Made by a program: the position numbers and the translations under genes. Under the pieces are notes generated by a model. It was not told where the DNA came from, searched no databases, and saw only the letters and a list, made by a program, of their open reading frames with translations. Shown in pieces: positions 50,488 to 57,794 of a DNA stretch of 64,000 nt (position 1 is the first letter of the stretch; every line of letters begins with the position of its first letter). The stretch covers positions 302,614-366,613 of the forward strand of contig NZ_JAHBAY010000008.1 of the NCBI RefSeq assembly GCF_018499875.1. Reading direction: 5' to 3'. Source of the stretch: Kineosporia corallincola (GTDB lineage Bacteria > Actinomycetota > Actinomycetes > Actinomycetales > Kineosporiaceae).

Positions 50488-50516
50488 GCTTCGACGCTGG
50501 CGGCGTCACCCTTGAG
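50488..50516 (-). promoter_or_regulatory. Candidate FliA-type promoter for the flgB-to-flgE operon
   Basis: Read on the minus strand: CTCA (50516-50513), 17 bases, GTCGAAGC (50495-50488); one base differs from GCCGAA. It lies about 100 bases upstream of flgB. If basal-body genes are expressed before FliA, another promoter should also exist here. Confidence 0.45.
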
Positions 50517-50718
50517 AGCTGCTCCGATCCTGTGAAAACCGTTCATCCGAAAGCACCAACGCGGCCGGGATCCTGCGGCCGGATGTCCGGTTCCGGGCGG
50601 TCTCCGCCGGATCCGGGAAGGGCCGGACGGGTGCGGGCCGGACGGGTGTCCCGGCACCGGCGGGTTTCTCGTGCCACCAACCATGGACGACGAAAACCTC
50701 TCCGGCGCAACGCATGAA

Positions 50719-50750
50719 AGCACGGCCACCCCGTGCGGGGCGACCGTGCT
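50719..50750 (-). terminator. Terminator after the fliS unit
   Basis: Outer stem AGCACGG with its complement and inner stem CCCC/GGGG form one hairpin. It lies 19 bases after the stop of the last gene and is followed on the minus strand by TTTCAT. Confidence 0.65.
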
Positions 50751-50768
50751 GTGGTGGTGCAAGGTTTC

Positions 50769-51107
50769 TCAGCCGTTGATGTCCAGGGTGGAACCCACCC
50801 GGGCCTCCGAGACCCGGGTGAAGGTCGGCCGGATCCGGGAGATCTCGGCGCGGAACTCCTCGCGCAGGAAGCGGGCCCGGAACTCCAGCTCCGTCACCCA
50901 GCGCTGGAGCTCCTCGGAGCGGTGCCGGAACGACTCCGGCGGCCGGCCCGGCGGGGGAGGCACCAGGTGCAGGTCGAACACGTTGTGCCGGCTCAGGGCC
51001 ACCTCGAACTCGTGCATCGATTCCTCGACGGCGTCGAAGTAGACGTTCCAGGCGGCCGTGGCCTCCTGATTGGCGGCGCGGACCGAATCGGTCGCAGTCA
51101 TGGGCAT
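50769..51107 (-). CDS. Small protein coupled to fliS (FliT position)
   Basis: 112 residues from ATG 51107, which overlaps the fliS stop (TGATG); ATG 51101 is an alternative. It is soluble and largely helical, with the segment AWNVYFDAVEESMHEFEVAL followed by a Pro-rich stretch and another helix (SEELQRWVTELEFRARFLREEFRAEISRI, split by charged residues). The place directly after fliS is where fliT, the FliD chaperone, lies in many genomes. I see no clear sequence match to FliT, so this is a positional inference only. Confidence 0.6.
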   Translation of the reverse strand: MPMTATDSVRAANQEATAAWNVYFDAVEESMHEFEVALSRHNVFDLHLVPPPPGRPPESFRHRSEELQRWVTELEFRARFLREEFRAEISRIRPTFTRVSEARVGSTLDING

Positions 51108-51508
51108 CACCCAACGGGGGACGGTGTGGTGGACGAGGCTTCCAGCGTCATCGCTTGTTTCCAGGTGTCTCGTAACGGTTCCAGCAGCTCCCGCACGGTC
51201 AGGATGCGCTCGGGCTGCGGTGGCAGACGGCTGCTGTTGAGCTCGTTGACCATCCACAGGTACAGGGCCTTCAGGCCCTCCCCCTCCGGCCAGGCCGCGG
51301 TGTCGAGGCTCGCCCACAGCTCCAGGAGGATGTCCTGGGCGTGCTGGATCCGGCTTCCGACCGACGCGTGGTCGTTGGTCCGCATCGCCGCCTCGGCGAC
51401 CGCCAGGTCACCGATCAGCCGGTCGTAGAGCATGGTCAGCAGACGCTGCGGGGAGGCCGTGTGCGCGGTGTTGTCCGCGTAACGCGACCGGGCCAGTCCG
51501 TTCGGCAT
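51107..51508 (-). CDS. fliS: Flagellin export chaperone FliS
   Basis: 133 residues. FliS binds flagellin in the cytoplasm and prevents early assembly. The family pattern is clear: RYADNTAHTASPQRLLTMLYDRLIGDLAVAEAAM, then IQHAQDILLELWASLD and LYLWMVNELNSS. An AAGGAG ribosome site lies eight bases before the ATG. It is separated from fliD by a strong hairpin. Confidence 0.94.
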   Translation of the reverse strand: MPNGLARSRYADNTAHTASPQRLLTMLYDRLIGDLAVAEAAMRTNDHASVGSRIQHAQDILLELWASLDTAAWPEGEGLKALYLWMVNELNSSRLPPQPERILTVRELLEPLRDTWKQAMTLEASSTTPSPVG

Positions 51509-51547
51509 TCGTACTCCTTGCCCTGGGGCTTTCGCCAGAAGCTGGAC

Positions 51548-51582
51548 CGCGGGGCCCGCACCGGATCGGTACGGGCCCCGCG
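51548..51582 (-). terminator. Terminator after fliD
   Basis: A perfect 11-bp stem (CGCGGGGCCCG and its complement) with a 13-base loop, starting seven bases after the fliD stop. It may reduce, rather than abolish, transcription into fliS. Confidence 0.6.
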
Positions 51583-51588
51583 GGTGGA

Positions 51589-53454
51589 TCAGCTGGACGA
51601 CGAGCTACTACTGCTGTTGAAGAAGCTGGCGAGGGAGCTCTGCTGGGTCTTCAACGCCGACAGCGAGGTCTCCATCGCGGTGAACTTCGCGGTGATGGAG
51701 CTGCGGTAGGCGTCGAGCCGGTCGGTCCAGGCGTCGATCTGCGTCTGGAGATCCTTCACCTGGTTCTTCGCGGTGGTCTGGGCCTGCACCAGGCTTCCGG
51801 TCTGCGAGTCGCTCATCTGGGTGAAGAGCCCACTCAGCTGCTGGGCCAGGCCCGGCTTGTAGGTGATGTCACCGATGGCCCCGGTGGCGGCGCTGTTCAC
51901 CTGCACCGACAGCCCCGCCGCCCCGCTCTCGGAGTCGGTCGGCACGGTCAGGATGTTGCCGATGCCCTTACCCGTGACGCCGTCGATGGTGCCGGCGATG
52001 TCGTCACCGGCCACGGTCTGCGAGGCCGTGCCGCCACCGTCGATGGTGGCCGTGAAGGCGCCGGCCGAGCCCGGGTTCGACGCCGCGAACACCAGGTTGC
52101 CGGAGCTGTCGGCGCTCGCCGTGATACCCATGCCGGCCGTGGCCAGCATGGTGTTCAGCTTGCTCGCCGCCGCGGTGGCGTCCTCACCGGCCTGCACCTC
52201 GTACTTCACCGTGGTGCTGCCGCGCATCAGCGCGACGGTGCGGCCGACGATGCCGGTCCCGGGCGGAATCACCTGCCACTGCTCGGCCTTCGCGGTCGAG
52301 TCGATGTTCACGGCGTAGGTGCCGGCCTCGGTCTTCGAGGTGGCGTTGGTGTAGGTGGCGCTGGCCGCCACCCCGCTGGCGGCGGTGAACGACGAGCTCG
52401 CGCCGTACGCCGCCATCGTGCCGGTGGGGTCGGACTTGAACGCGGTGTCGAACGTGGTCTTGTCGAACTGGACCTGACCGCCCGAGGTGACCGACAGGCC
52501 GGGGGCGTTCATGCCGGCCACGGTGCTGAGGATCTGCTGCTGGAGAGCCCGCACGGTGCTGTCACCGAGCAGCGGGCCGCCCTTCTTGGAGCTGGCGTCC
52601 CAGGCAGTGTTCGTGGTGATCGAGCTCAGCAGGTTGTTGATGTTGGTGACGATGCCGGAGACCTGGTCACTCACCTTGGTGGTGTCCACCGCGCTGCTGA
52701 CCGTCACCCCGCTCTCCACCTTGCTGACGGTGAACGACAGGCCCTGGGCCACGTCGCTGAAGGTGTTGGTCGACGAGGTGACCGTGTAGCCGCCCGAGCC
52801 GCCCACCGTGATCGACGCGTCCGAGCCGGTGACCAGGGTCTTCATCGCGTCCGTGCCGGTACCGCCGGTGAAACCGCTCAACCCGGACAGGGTGAACGAC
52901 GAGGCCGCGCCGGTGTTGGTCGCGGCGATCTGGAGGCGGTAGTTGCCGGGCGAGGTCTGCACCGCGGACGCCGTGATGCCGGCGTTCGCGCTGTTGATCG
53001 CGGAGACCACCTCGCTCAGTGAGCCGGTACCCACGTTGATGTTGGTGCTGGTGCCGTCGCTCTTGGCCAGGCTGATGGTGCTGCCCGTCGCGACGGTGGC
53101 CCCGAGCGAGTTCACCGAGCCGTTGGAGATCAGGGTGTGGGCGGCGGCGACCTTGGTGACGTCGAAGCTCAGCGAGTTCGCCACGCTGCCGGTCGCGGTG
53201 GCGGTCACCGAACTCACCGACGAGGTGGCGGAAGTGGTGGCCCAGCTGCTGGTCTTGGCCAGTGAGTCGACCTGGGTGACCAGTGAGCCGATGTTGCCGA
53301 GCATGGAGCTGTAGGCGCTGATCGCATCGTTCTGGGCGGTCTGGCGCTTCTGGAGCAGGACCTGCGAGTTCCCCTGGACCTGCACCAGTTTGTCGATGAT
53401 CGACTTGGTGTCCAGGTTGGACGAAAGTCCACCGATGGTGATGGGCTGGGTCAT
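51589..53454 (-). CDS. fliD: Filament cap protein FliD
   Basis: 621 residues from ATG 53454, with AGGAAGA upstream. FliD forms the pentamer at the filament tip. The N-terminus PITIGGLSSNLDTKSIIDKLVQVQ fits the ITGLxSGLDxxxIVxxLM pattern; the C-terminus returns to helices (LSGLFTQMSDSQTGSLVQAQT, AWTDRLDAYRSSITAKFTAME). The middle is Thr/Ser/Ala-rich and likely surface exposed. The product ends in a run of serines. Confidence 0.92.
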   Translation of the reverse strand: MTQPITIGGLSSNLDTKSIIDKLVQVQGNSQVLLQKRQTAQNDAISAYSSMLGNIGSLVTQVDSLAKTSSWATTSATSSVSSVTATATGSVANSLSFDVTKVAAAHTLISNGSVNSLGATVATGSTISLAKSDGTSTNINVGTGSLSEVVSAINSANAGITASAVQTSPGNYRLQIAATNTGAASSFTLSGLSGFTGGTGTDAMKTLVTGSDASITVGGSGGYTVTSSTNTFSDVAQGLSFTVSKVESGVTVSSAVDTTKVSDQVSGIVTNINNLLSSITTNTAWDASSKKGGPLLGDSTVRALQQQILSTVAGMNAPGLSVTSGGQVQFDKTTFDTAFKSDPTGTMAAYGASSSFTAASGVAASATYTNATSKTEAGTYAVNIDSTAKAEQWQVIPPGTGIVGRTVALMRGSTTVKYEVQAGEDATAAASKLNTMLATAGMGITASADSSGNLVFAASNPGSAGAFTATIDGGGTASQTVAGDDIAGTIDGVTGKGIGNILTVPTDSESGAAGLSVQVNSAATGAIGDITYKPGLAQQLSGLFTQMSDSQTGSLVQAQTTAKNQVKDLQTQIDAWTDRLDAYRSSITAKFTAMETSLSALKTQQSSLASFFNSSSSSSSS

Positions 53455-53495
53455 GGGTTCGGTCTTCCTGTGCGCAGTGCGACGGCTAGGCATGC

Positions 53496-53534
53496 GACGG
53501 CGGGCCGGGCAGGGACTCTGCCCGGCCCGTCGTC
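53496..53534 (-). terminator. Second hairpin between fliC and fliD
   Basis: A 17-bp stem with one mismatch (GACGGCGGGCCGGGCAG arm) and a five-base loop, downstream of the fliC terminator. It may protect the fliC message or isolate fliD. Confidence 0.6.
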
Positions 53535-53551
53535 AGCGATGTGAAAGAGAG

Positions 53552-53581
53552 CCGGGTGGCGCCAGTTTCGACGCCACCCGG
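53552..53581 (-). terminator. fliC terminator
   Basis: A perfect 10-bp stem (CCGGGTGGCG and its complement) with a 10-base loop, eight bases after the fliC stop, followed on the minus strand by CTCTCTTTCA. Confidence 0.7.
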
Positions 53582-53588
53582 TCCGGAA

Positions 53589-54425
53589 TCACTGCAGCAG
53601 CTTGAGGATGCTCTGCGGCTGCTGGTTGGCCTGCGCCAGCATGGCGGTGCCGGCCTGCGACAGGATCTGCGCCTGCGTGAAGCTCACCATCTCCGAAGCC
53701 ATGTCGGTGTCCTGGATACGGGCGTTGGAGGCGGTCAGGTTCTCCACCGACACGTTCAGGTTGTTCACCGTGTGCTGGAAACGGTTCTGGTAAGCACCGA
53801 GCGTGGCTCGGGTGGTGGACACGGTGTTCAGTGCGGCGTCGATGGCGTCGATCGCCGCCTGGGCGGACGCCGTGTCCGTGACGCTGACCGTGCCGGAGTC
53901 GATGGCCAGTCCGGTGGTGGTCATCGCGGTTCCGGTGAGGTCGGCCGTGATCCGGTCGTTGGCCGTGTTGTTCGCCCCGATCTGGAAGGTACCGGTGTAG
54001 GTGCCGTCCAGCAGGTTCTGACCGTTGAAGTTGGTCGTCGAGGCGATCCGGTCGATTTCCGACTGGAGCTGGGCGAATTCGGTCTGCGAGGCGGCCTGGG
54101 CGTTGGCGCCCTGAGAACCACCGGAAGCAGCCTGAACGGCCAGGTTACGCATACGCTGAAGGATGGCCTGCGTCTCGTTGAGCGCCCCGTCGGCGGTCTG
54201 GACGACGCTGATGGCGTCCTGAGCGTTTCGGACAGCAACGCCGAGGCCGCCGATCTGCGACTGGAGGCCCTGAGAGATCGCCAGACCGGCCGCGTCGTCG
54301 GCGGCCTTGTTGATCCGGTAGCCGCTGGACAGCTTCTCCAGCGAGCTGCTCTGGCTGGTCTGGGTGGCGCTCAGGTTCCGGTACGCGTTGAGGGCGGCAA
54401 CGTTGCTGGTGACGTAGAGACCCAT
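53589..54425 (-). CDS. fliC: Flagellin
   Basis: 278 residues, a short flagellin consisting almost only of the conserved ends. The N-terminus has NVAALNAYRNLSATQTSQSSSLEKLSSGYRINKAADDAAGLAIS and the C-terminus ASEMVSFTQAQILSQAGTAMLAQANQQPQSILKLLQ, both diagnostic; the variable middle is only about 80 residues. AAGGAGGA at seven bases from the ATG is the strongest ribosome site in the window, matching the need for abundant product. It has its own promoter and terminator. It is the only flagellin in the window. Confidence 0.97.
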   Translation of the reverse strand: MGLYVTSNVAALNAYRNLSATQTSQSSSLEKLSSGYRINKAADDAAGLAISQGLQSQIGGLGVAVRNAQDAISVVQTADGALNETQAILQRMRNLAVQAASGGSQGANAQAASQTEFAQLQSEIDRIASTTNFNGQNLLDGTYTGTFQIGANNTANDRITADLTGTAMTTTGLAIDSGTVSVTDTASAQAAIDAIDAALNTVSTTRATLGAYQNRFQHTVNNLNVSVENLTASNARIQDTDMASEMVSFTQAQILSQAGTAMLAQANQQPQSILKLLQ

Positions 54426-54480
54426 TATGTGTCCTCCTTGGATCGGGTCCGGTTACCGATCCATCCGTGGACCGGCACGT
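54426..54480 (-). promoter_or_regulatory. fliC leader with GGA motifs, possible CsrA target
   Basis: The predicted 50-55 base leader holds five GGA triplets: ACGGATGGATC (two), CCGGACC, and AAGGAGGAC (two) at the ribosome site. CsrA binds ARGGAU-type motifs, and in Bacillus subtilis it blocks flagellin translation at just such a pair of sites. csrA and fliW lie 5 kb away. Confidence 0.5.
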
Positions 54481-54485
54481 TTTCC

Positions 54486-54513
54486 CCATCGGCTCCGGTG
54501 CCGGTGGCTTGAA
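54486..54513 (-). promoter_or_regulatory. FliA-type promoter for fliC
   Basis: Read on the minus strand: TTCA (54513-54510), 16 bases, GCCGATGG (54493-54486). Flagellin is the classic FliA target. Confidence 0.7.
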
Positions 54514-54519
54514 GGGTTT

Positions 54520-54545
54520 CCGGAGGTCTTTTTGCTGACCCCCGG
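54520..54545 (-). terminator. Possible fliA terminator
   Basis: A 9-bp stem with one G-T wobble (CCGGGGGTC pairing GACCTCCGG) and an A-rich loop, 20 bases after the fliA stop and just before the fliC promoter. Confidence 0.5.
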
Positions 54546-54565
54546 ACGGCGCCCGCACCACTGTG

Positions 54566-55480
54566 TTAAAGACGGGCGTCGACATCCGAGTTGGCCGAGA
54601 GGTAACGCCCCACGTCCACCCGGCTGTTCACCGAGGAGCGCCGGGCGACCGCGTCCACATAGGCGTCCCGGCGTCGTCCGCGGGCACCCTGCGAAGCCTT
54701 GCTGGACGCGCCGGCACCGGCCTTGGCGTCGGCCTCCAGCAGACGGGACAGGGCTTCCCGCAACAGTTCCAGGCCCTCGGCCCGCAACTGCGAGACCCGG
54801 GACTGGGTCACGTTCAGCTGCGCCGCGAGCTCGGTCAGCGGCCGCTGCTCCAGGTAGTACCCGCTGACCACCATCCGCAGCCGCTGCGGCAGCTCGGCGA
54901 TGGCGTCGCGCAGATAGCCCACCCGCTCGGCGGCCACCAGGGCGTCCTCCGGCTGCGGCGCCGGATCGCGCAGGGTGGCGGCCAGACCCTCGCCCTCGGG
55001 GGTGAACGAGTCCAGCGACAGCAGCGAGGCCCGGTCCTGACCGCCCCGGATCTCGCCGATCTCGCTCTCGGTCAGACCCGAGGCCGCCGCCAGCTCACTG
55101 TCCAGCGGCGTGCGGCCGAGAGCCACGGTGAGCGCCTCCGAGGTGGAGGCCAGGGCCCGGGCCCGGCTGCGCAGCGACCGGGTGGCCCAGTCGCGCTGTC
55201 GCATCTGGTCGATCATCGCGCCACGGATCCGGGTGTTCGCGAACCGGGCGAACGGCACTCCCAGGCTGGGATCGAACGCCTGGGCGGCCTGCACCAGGGC
55301 CAGCGCCCCGGCCCCGGTCAGGTCGTCGGAGTCCAGGTGCCGCGGCAGGCGGGACGAGGTCTCCCGGGCGATGTAACCCACCAACGGCAGGTGCTCACGC
55401 ACCAGGGCCTCGACCTCGGCCGCCGAACGGGGGGAGGTGGGCTTCCCGGGCGTCTGGGGGGAGTTCAGAAGATCGGCCAC
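54566..55480 (-). CDS. fliA: Flagellar/WhiG-family sigma factor FliA
   Basis: 304 residues from GTG 55480; a longer frame upstream has unlikely composition. Region 2 reads LVREHLPLVGYIARE, DSDDLTGAGALALVQAAQAFDPSLGVPFARFANTRIRGAMIDQMRQRDWATRSLR, which is diagnostic of FliA/WhiG. Region 3 (LGRTPLDSELAAASGLTESEIGEI) and region 4 (AIAELPQRLRMVVSGYYLEQRPLTELAAQLNVTQSRVSQLRAEGLELLR) follow. The C-terminus is extended by about 45 basic residues. It should direct RNA polymerase to the NTCA-N16-GCCGA sites seen in front of the flagellar and chemotaxis units. No flgM is seen. Confidence 0.94.
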   Translation of the reverse strand: MADLLNSPQTPGKPTSPRSAAEVEALVREHLPLVGYIARETSSRLPRHLDSDDLTGAGALALVQAAQAFDPSLGVPFARFANTRIRGAMIDQMRQRDWATRSLRSRARALASTSEALTVALGRTPLDSELAAASGLTESEIGEIRGGQDRASLLSLDSFTPEGEGLAATLRDPAPQPEDALVAAERVGYLRDAIAELPQRLRMVVSGYYLEQRPLTELAAQLNVTQSRVSQLRAEGLELLREALSRLLEADAKAGAGASSKASQGARGRRRDAYVDAVARRSSVNSRVDVGRYLSANSDVDARL

Positions 55481-55543
55481 GGTTGCTTTTCGACCGCGAA
55501 GCGGCCCAGCTCGACTGCCGGACAGGCGTTTTCCGGCATTGCA

Positions 55544-55570
55544 CCCGGACGGAGCAGCCCGGACGGAGCA
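55544..55570. repeat. Two tandem 13-bp direct repeats upstream of fliA
   Basis: CCCGGACGGAGCA occurs at 55544-55556 and 55558-55570, a 14-base period, 64-90 bases upstream of the fliA GTG. The position suits an activator or repressor site. The binding protein is unknown. Confidence 0.6.
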
Positions 55571-55610
55571 ACGCCGGAGGATCCCGCCCGGCCGAAGCGG
55601 CGAATCAGGG

Positions 55611-55638
55611 CTCAGGTCCGCCCGCCGGATGCCGACAG
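55611..55638 (+). promoter_or_regulatory. Distal FliA-type promoter for flgN-flgK-flgL
   Basis: CTCA (55611-55614), 16 bases, GCCGACAG (55631-55638). It lies 229 bases before flgN and points away from fliA. Confidence 0.6.
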
Positions 55639-55770
55639 GCTTTGCAAGCACCCGGCCGTGGGTGCTCCGGCCGGGTGACGGCCTGGGCCCATCGGTGGGG
55701 TGAGCGACAGCGCAGCGTCCGCGGGCGGTCCGTGAAAAGCCGCCGGACGGGTGAATCCCGTGGGGCACCC

Positions 55771-55798
55771 GTCAGCATCCGGTGGCGGATGCCGAACG
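55771..55798 (+). promoter_or_regulatory. Proximal FliA-type promoter for flgN-flgK-flgL
   Basis: GTCA (55771-55774), 16 bases, GCCGAACG (55791-55798), 69 bases before the flgN ATG. Both promoters have GGAT directly before the GCCGA box. Confidence 0.65.
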
Positions 55799-55866
55799 AG
55801 TTGCTGTGCCCCACCGAACCAGTCGTCCGAAGTAACAGCCGTCGGAACCCTTTTGGAGACCTCCCG

Positions 55867-56364
55867 ATGAGCCTTCCCGATCTCGCCGCGGTGCTCTGGC
55901 GACAGCGAGAGCTGATCGAGCGGCTTTGCTACCGCCTGGAGTGCGAGCAGCTGCTGCTCGCCGCCGGCCGGATGAACCGGATCGCGTTCGCGGTGTCCGA
56001 GGTGGAGACCGTGGTCGAGGACCTCCAGGTGCTGGAGCTCCAGCGCGGTGAGGCCGCCGACCGGGCCGCCGCCGAGGTCGGCCTGCCGGCCGGCAGCGGG
56101 CTGTCCGACCTGGCCGCCGCGGCCCAGCCGCCGTGGACCGGCGTGCTGCTGGAGCACCGGGCCGCCCTGATCGCGCTCACCGCCGAGCTGCATGCCCTGG
56201 CCGATGCCAACAAGTCGATGATCAGCAGCGGCATGGCGCTGGTCGAGGCTGCGATGAACTCCCTCGGTTCGCTGTCCCCCCACCAGGCGGTGGGTTACGA
56301 CGCGACCGGCCATGCCGACTCAGTAGCCGGGCGTCTGCCCGCCGTCATCGATCGGGTGCTGTGA
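55867..56364 (+). CDS. flgN: Export chaperone FlgN
   Basis: 165 residues from ATG 55867, with GGAG upstream; the much longer open frame before it is not coding. It is helical throughout: LAAVLWRQRELIERLCYRLECEQLLLAAGR, then VVEDLQVLELQR, fitting the FlgN pattern of an N-terminal L-x6-E-x3-L helix. FlgN guards the hook-filament junction proteins FlgK and FlgL until export. It lies four bases before flgK. Confidence 0.82.
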   Translation: MSLPDLAAVLWRQRELIERLCYRLECEQLLLAAGRMNRIAFAVSEVETVVEDLQVLELQRGEAADRAAAEVGLPAGSGLSDLAAAAQPPWTGVLLEHRAALIALTAELHALADANKSMISSGMALVEAAMNSLGSLSPHQAVGYDATGHADSVAGRLPAVIDRVL

Positions 56365-56368
56365 ATTC

Positions 56369-57790
56369 ATGAGCTTCAACATCCTGGGCAACGGACTGAC
56401 CGGGTTGCAGGCGTCTCAGCAGGCGCTGAACGTGATCAGCCAGAACATCGCCAACGCGAGCACTCCCGGATACGTCCGCCAGCGGGCGGTCCTCCAGAGT
56501 CAGCAGACCACGCCCGGTGCGGCCAACGTCTACACCGGGCACAGCGAACAGTTCATGGGCGTCAAGGTCACCGGCGTCGAACGGATCTCCAGCGCGTTCA
56601 AGCAGGCCGCGCTGAACAGTGCCGTGGGCAAGCAGGAAGCGCTCGAGGCACAGGCGGCCCCGCTCGACAACGTGCAGGGTCTGCTCCAGGAGCCGAGCGA
56701 CATCGGCCTCCAGAACACGATGACCGAGTTCTATCAGGCCTGGACCGATCTCGGGAACAACCCGACGGTCAGCACCACGAACGGTGCCGCCGCCATCAAC
56801 GGCGCCTCCGCGGCCGTGGTGATCCAGGACGGTGCCAGCCTGGCCGCCGGCCTGAAGACGCTGTCCGACGGTGTCTCGGCCGAATTCGGCAACCAGTACA
56901 CGAATCTCACCGGCATCGTCGAGCAGGTGAACGCGTCGGTGCTGAAGATCGCCGAGCTGAACCAGCGCATCATCCAGGGCACGGCCGGCGGCGACAACGT
57001 GAATGCCCTTCTCGACCAACGGGACACGGCGATCACCGACATCGTCCGGCTGACCGGCGCGACCTCGATCAACCAGTCCGACGGCTCGGTGCAGGTCTCG
57101 GTCTCCGGCGTCACCCTGGTGCAGGGCAACGCCTACAACCTGATGTCGGTGACCGGCTCGTCCACCCTGGAGAACGCCGTCGACAACCCGCCCGGGCTGC
57201 TGGTCGGCTCGGTGCGGGCCAACCCGGCAGGCGGCCAGGCGGCCGGCGTGCTGTCGGCGCTGAACACCGACCTGCCCCGGATCAGCGAGACCCTGGACAC
57301 CGTGGCGAACGGCATTCGTGACGCCGTGAACGCCCGGCACTCGGCCGGTTACACGCTCGACGGTACTCCGGGTGGGGACTTCTTCACCGGTGAGGGTGCC
57401 GCGGGGCTCACGGTCGCGGTGACTTCGGCCGATGAACTGGCTGTCTCGTCGGTGAGTGGTCCCTCCACCGACGGGTCGAACGCCCGCGGGATCGGCCGGC
57501 TGGTGAACCCGAGCGTGATCTCGGAGGCGCTCGGCGGCGCGACCGCGCCGCAGTCGGTCTACTCCGGCATGGTCACCCAGATCGGTACCCAGCTCCAGGG
57601 TCTCAACACGGCCATCGACTCGCAGACCGGCATCGTGGCCACGGCGCAGTCGGCGGTGGACTCCGAGTCGGGCGTGGACCTGAACGAGGAGCTCACCAAC
57701 ATGATCCTCTTCCAGCGCTCGTTCCAGGCGAATGCCCGGGTGATCTCGGCGGCCGACGAAATGCTCCAGTCTCTGATCGGAATGGTGTGA
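56369..57790 (+). CDS. flgK: Hook-filament junction protein FlgK
   Basis: 473 residues. The N-terminus NILGNGLTGLQASQQALNVISQNIANASTPGYVRQRAVL and the C-terminus VDLNEELTNMILFQRSFQANARVISAADEMLQSLIGMV are diagnostic of FlgK. It is the first junction ring between hook and filament. It is translated with flgN and flgL, four bases from each. Confidence 0.96.
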   Translation: MSFNILGNGLTGLQASQQALNVISQNIANASTPGYVRQRAVLQSQQTTPGAANVYTGHSEQFMGVKVTGVERISSAFKQAALNSAVGKQEALEAQAAPLDNVQGLLQEPSDIGLQNTMTEFYQAWTDLGNNPTVSTTNGAAAINGASAAVVIQDGASLAAGLKTLSDGVSAEFGNQYTNLTGIVEQVNASVLKIAELNQRIIQGTAGGDNVNALLDQRDTAITDIVRLTGATSINQSDGSVQVSVSGVTLVQGNAYNLMSVTGSSTLENAVDNPPGLLVGSVRANPAGGQAAGVLSALNTDLPRISETLDTVANGIRDAVNARHSAGYTLDGTPGGDFFTGEGAAGLTVAVTSADELAVSSVSGPSTDGSNARGIGRLVNPSVISEALGGATAPQSVYSGMVTQIGTQLQGLNTAIDSQTGIVATAQSAVDSESGVDLNEELTNMILFQRSFQANARVISAADEMLQSLIGMV

Positions 57791-57794
57791 CGAC

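Noticed and set aside
10728..50704. A shared 14-mer CGTCGTCCATGGTT at about 10728 (plus) and 50690 (minus)
   Set aside because: Chance 14-base matches are expected several times in a window of this size; no further extension of similarity.
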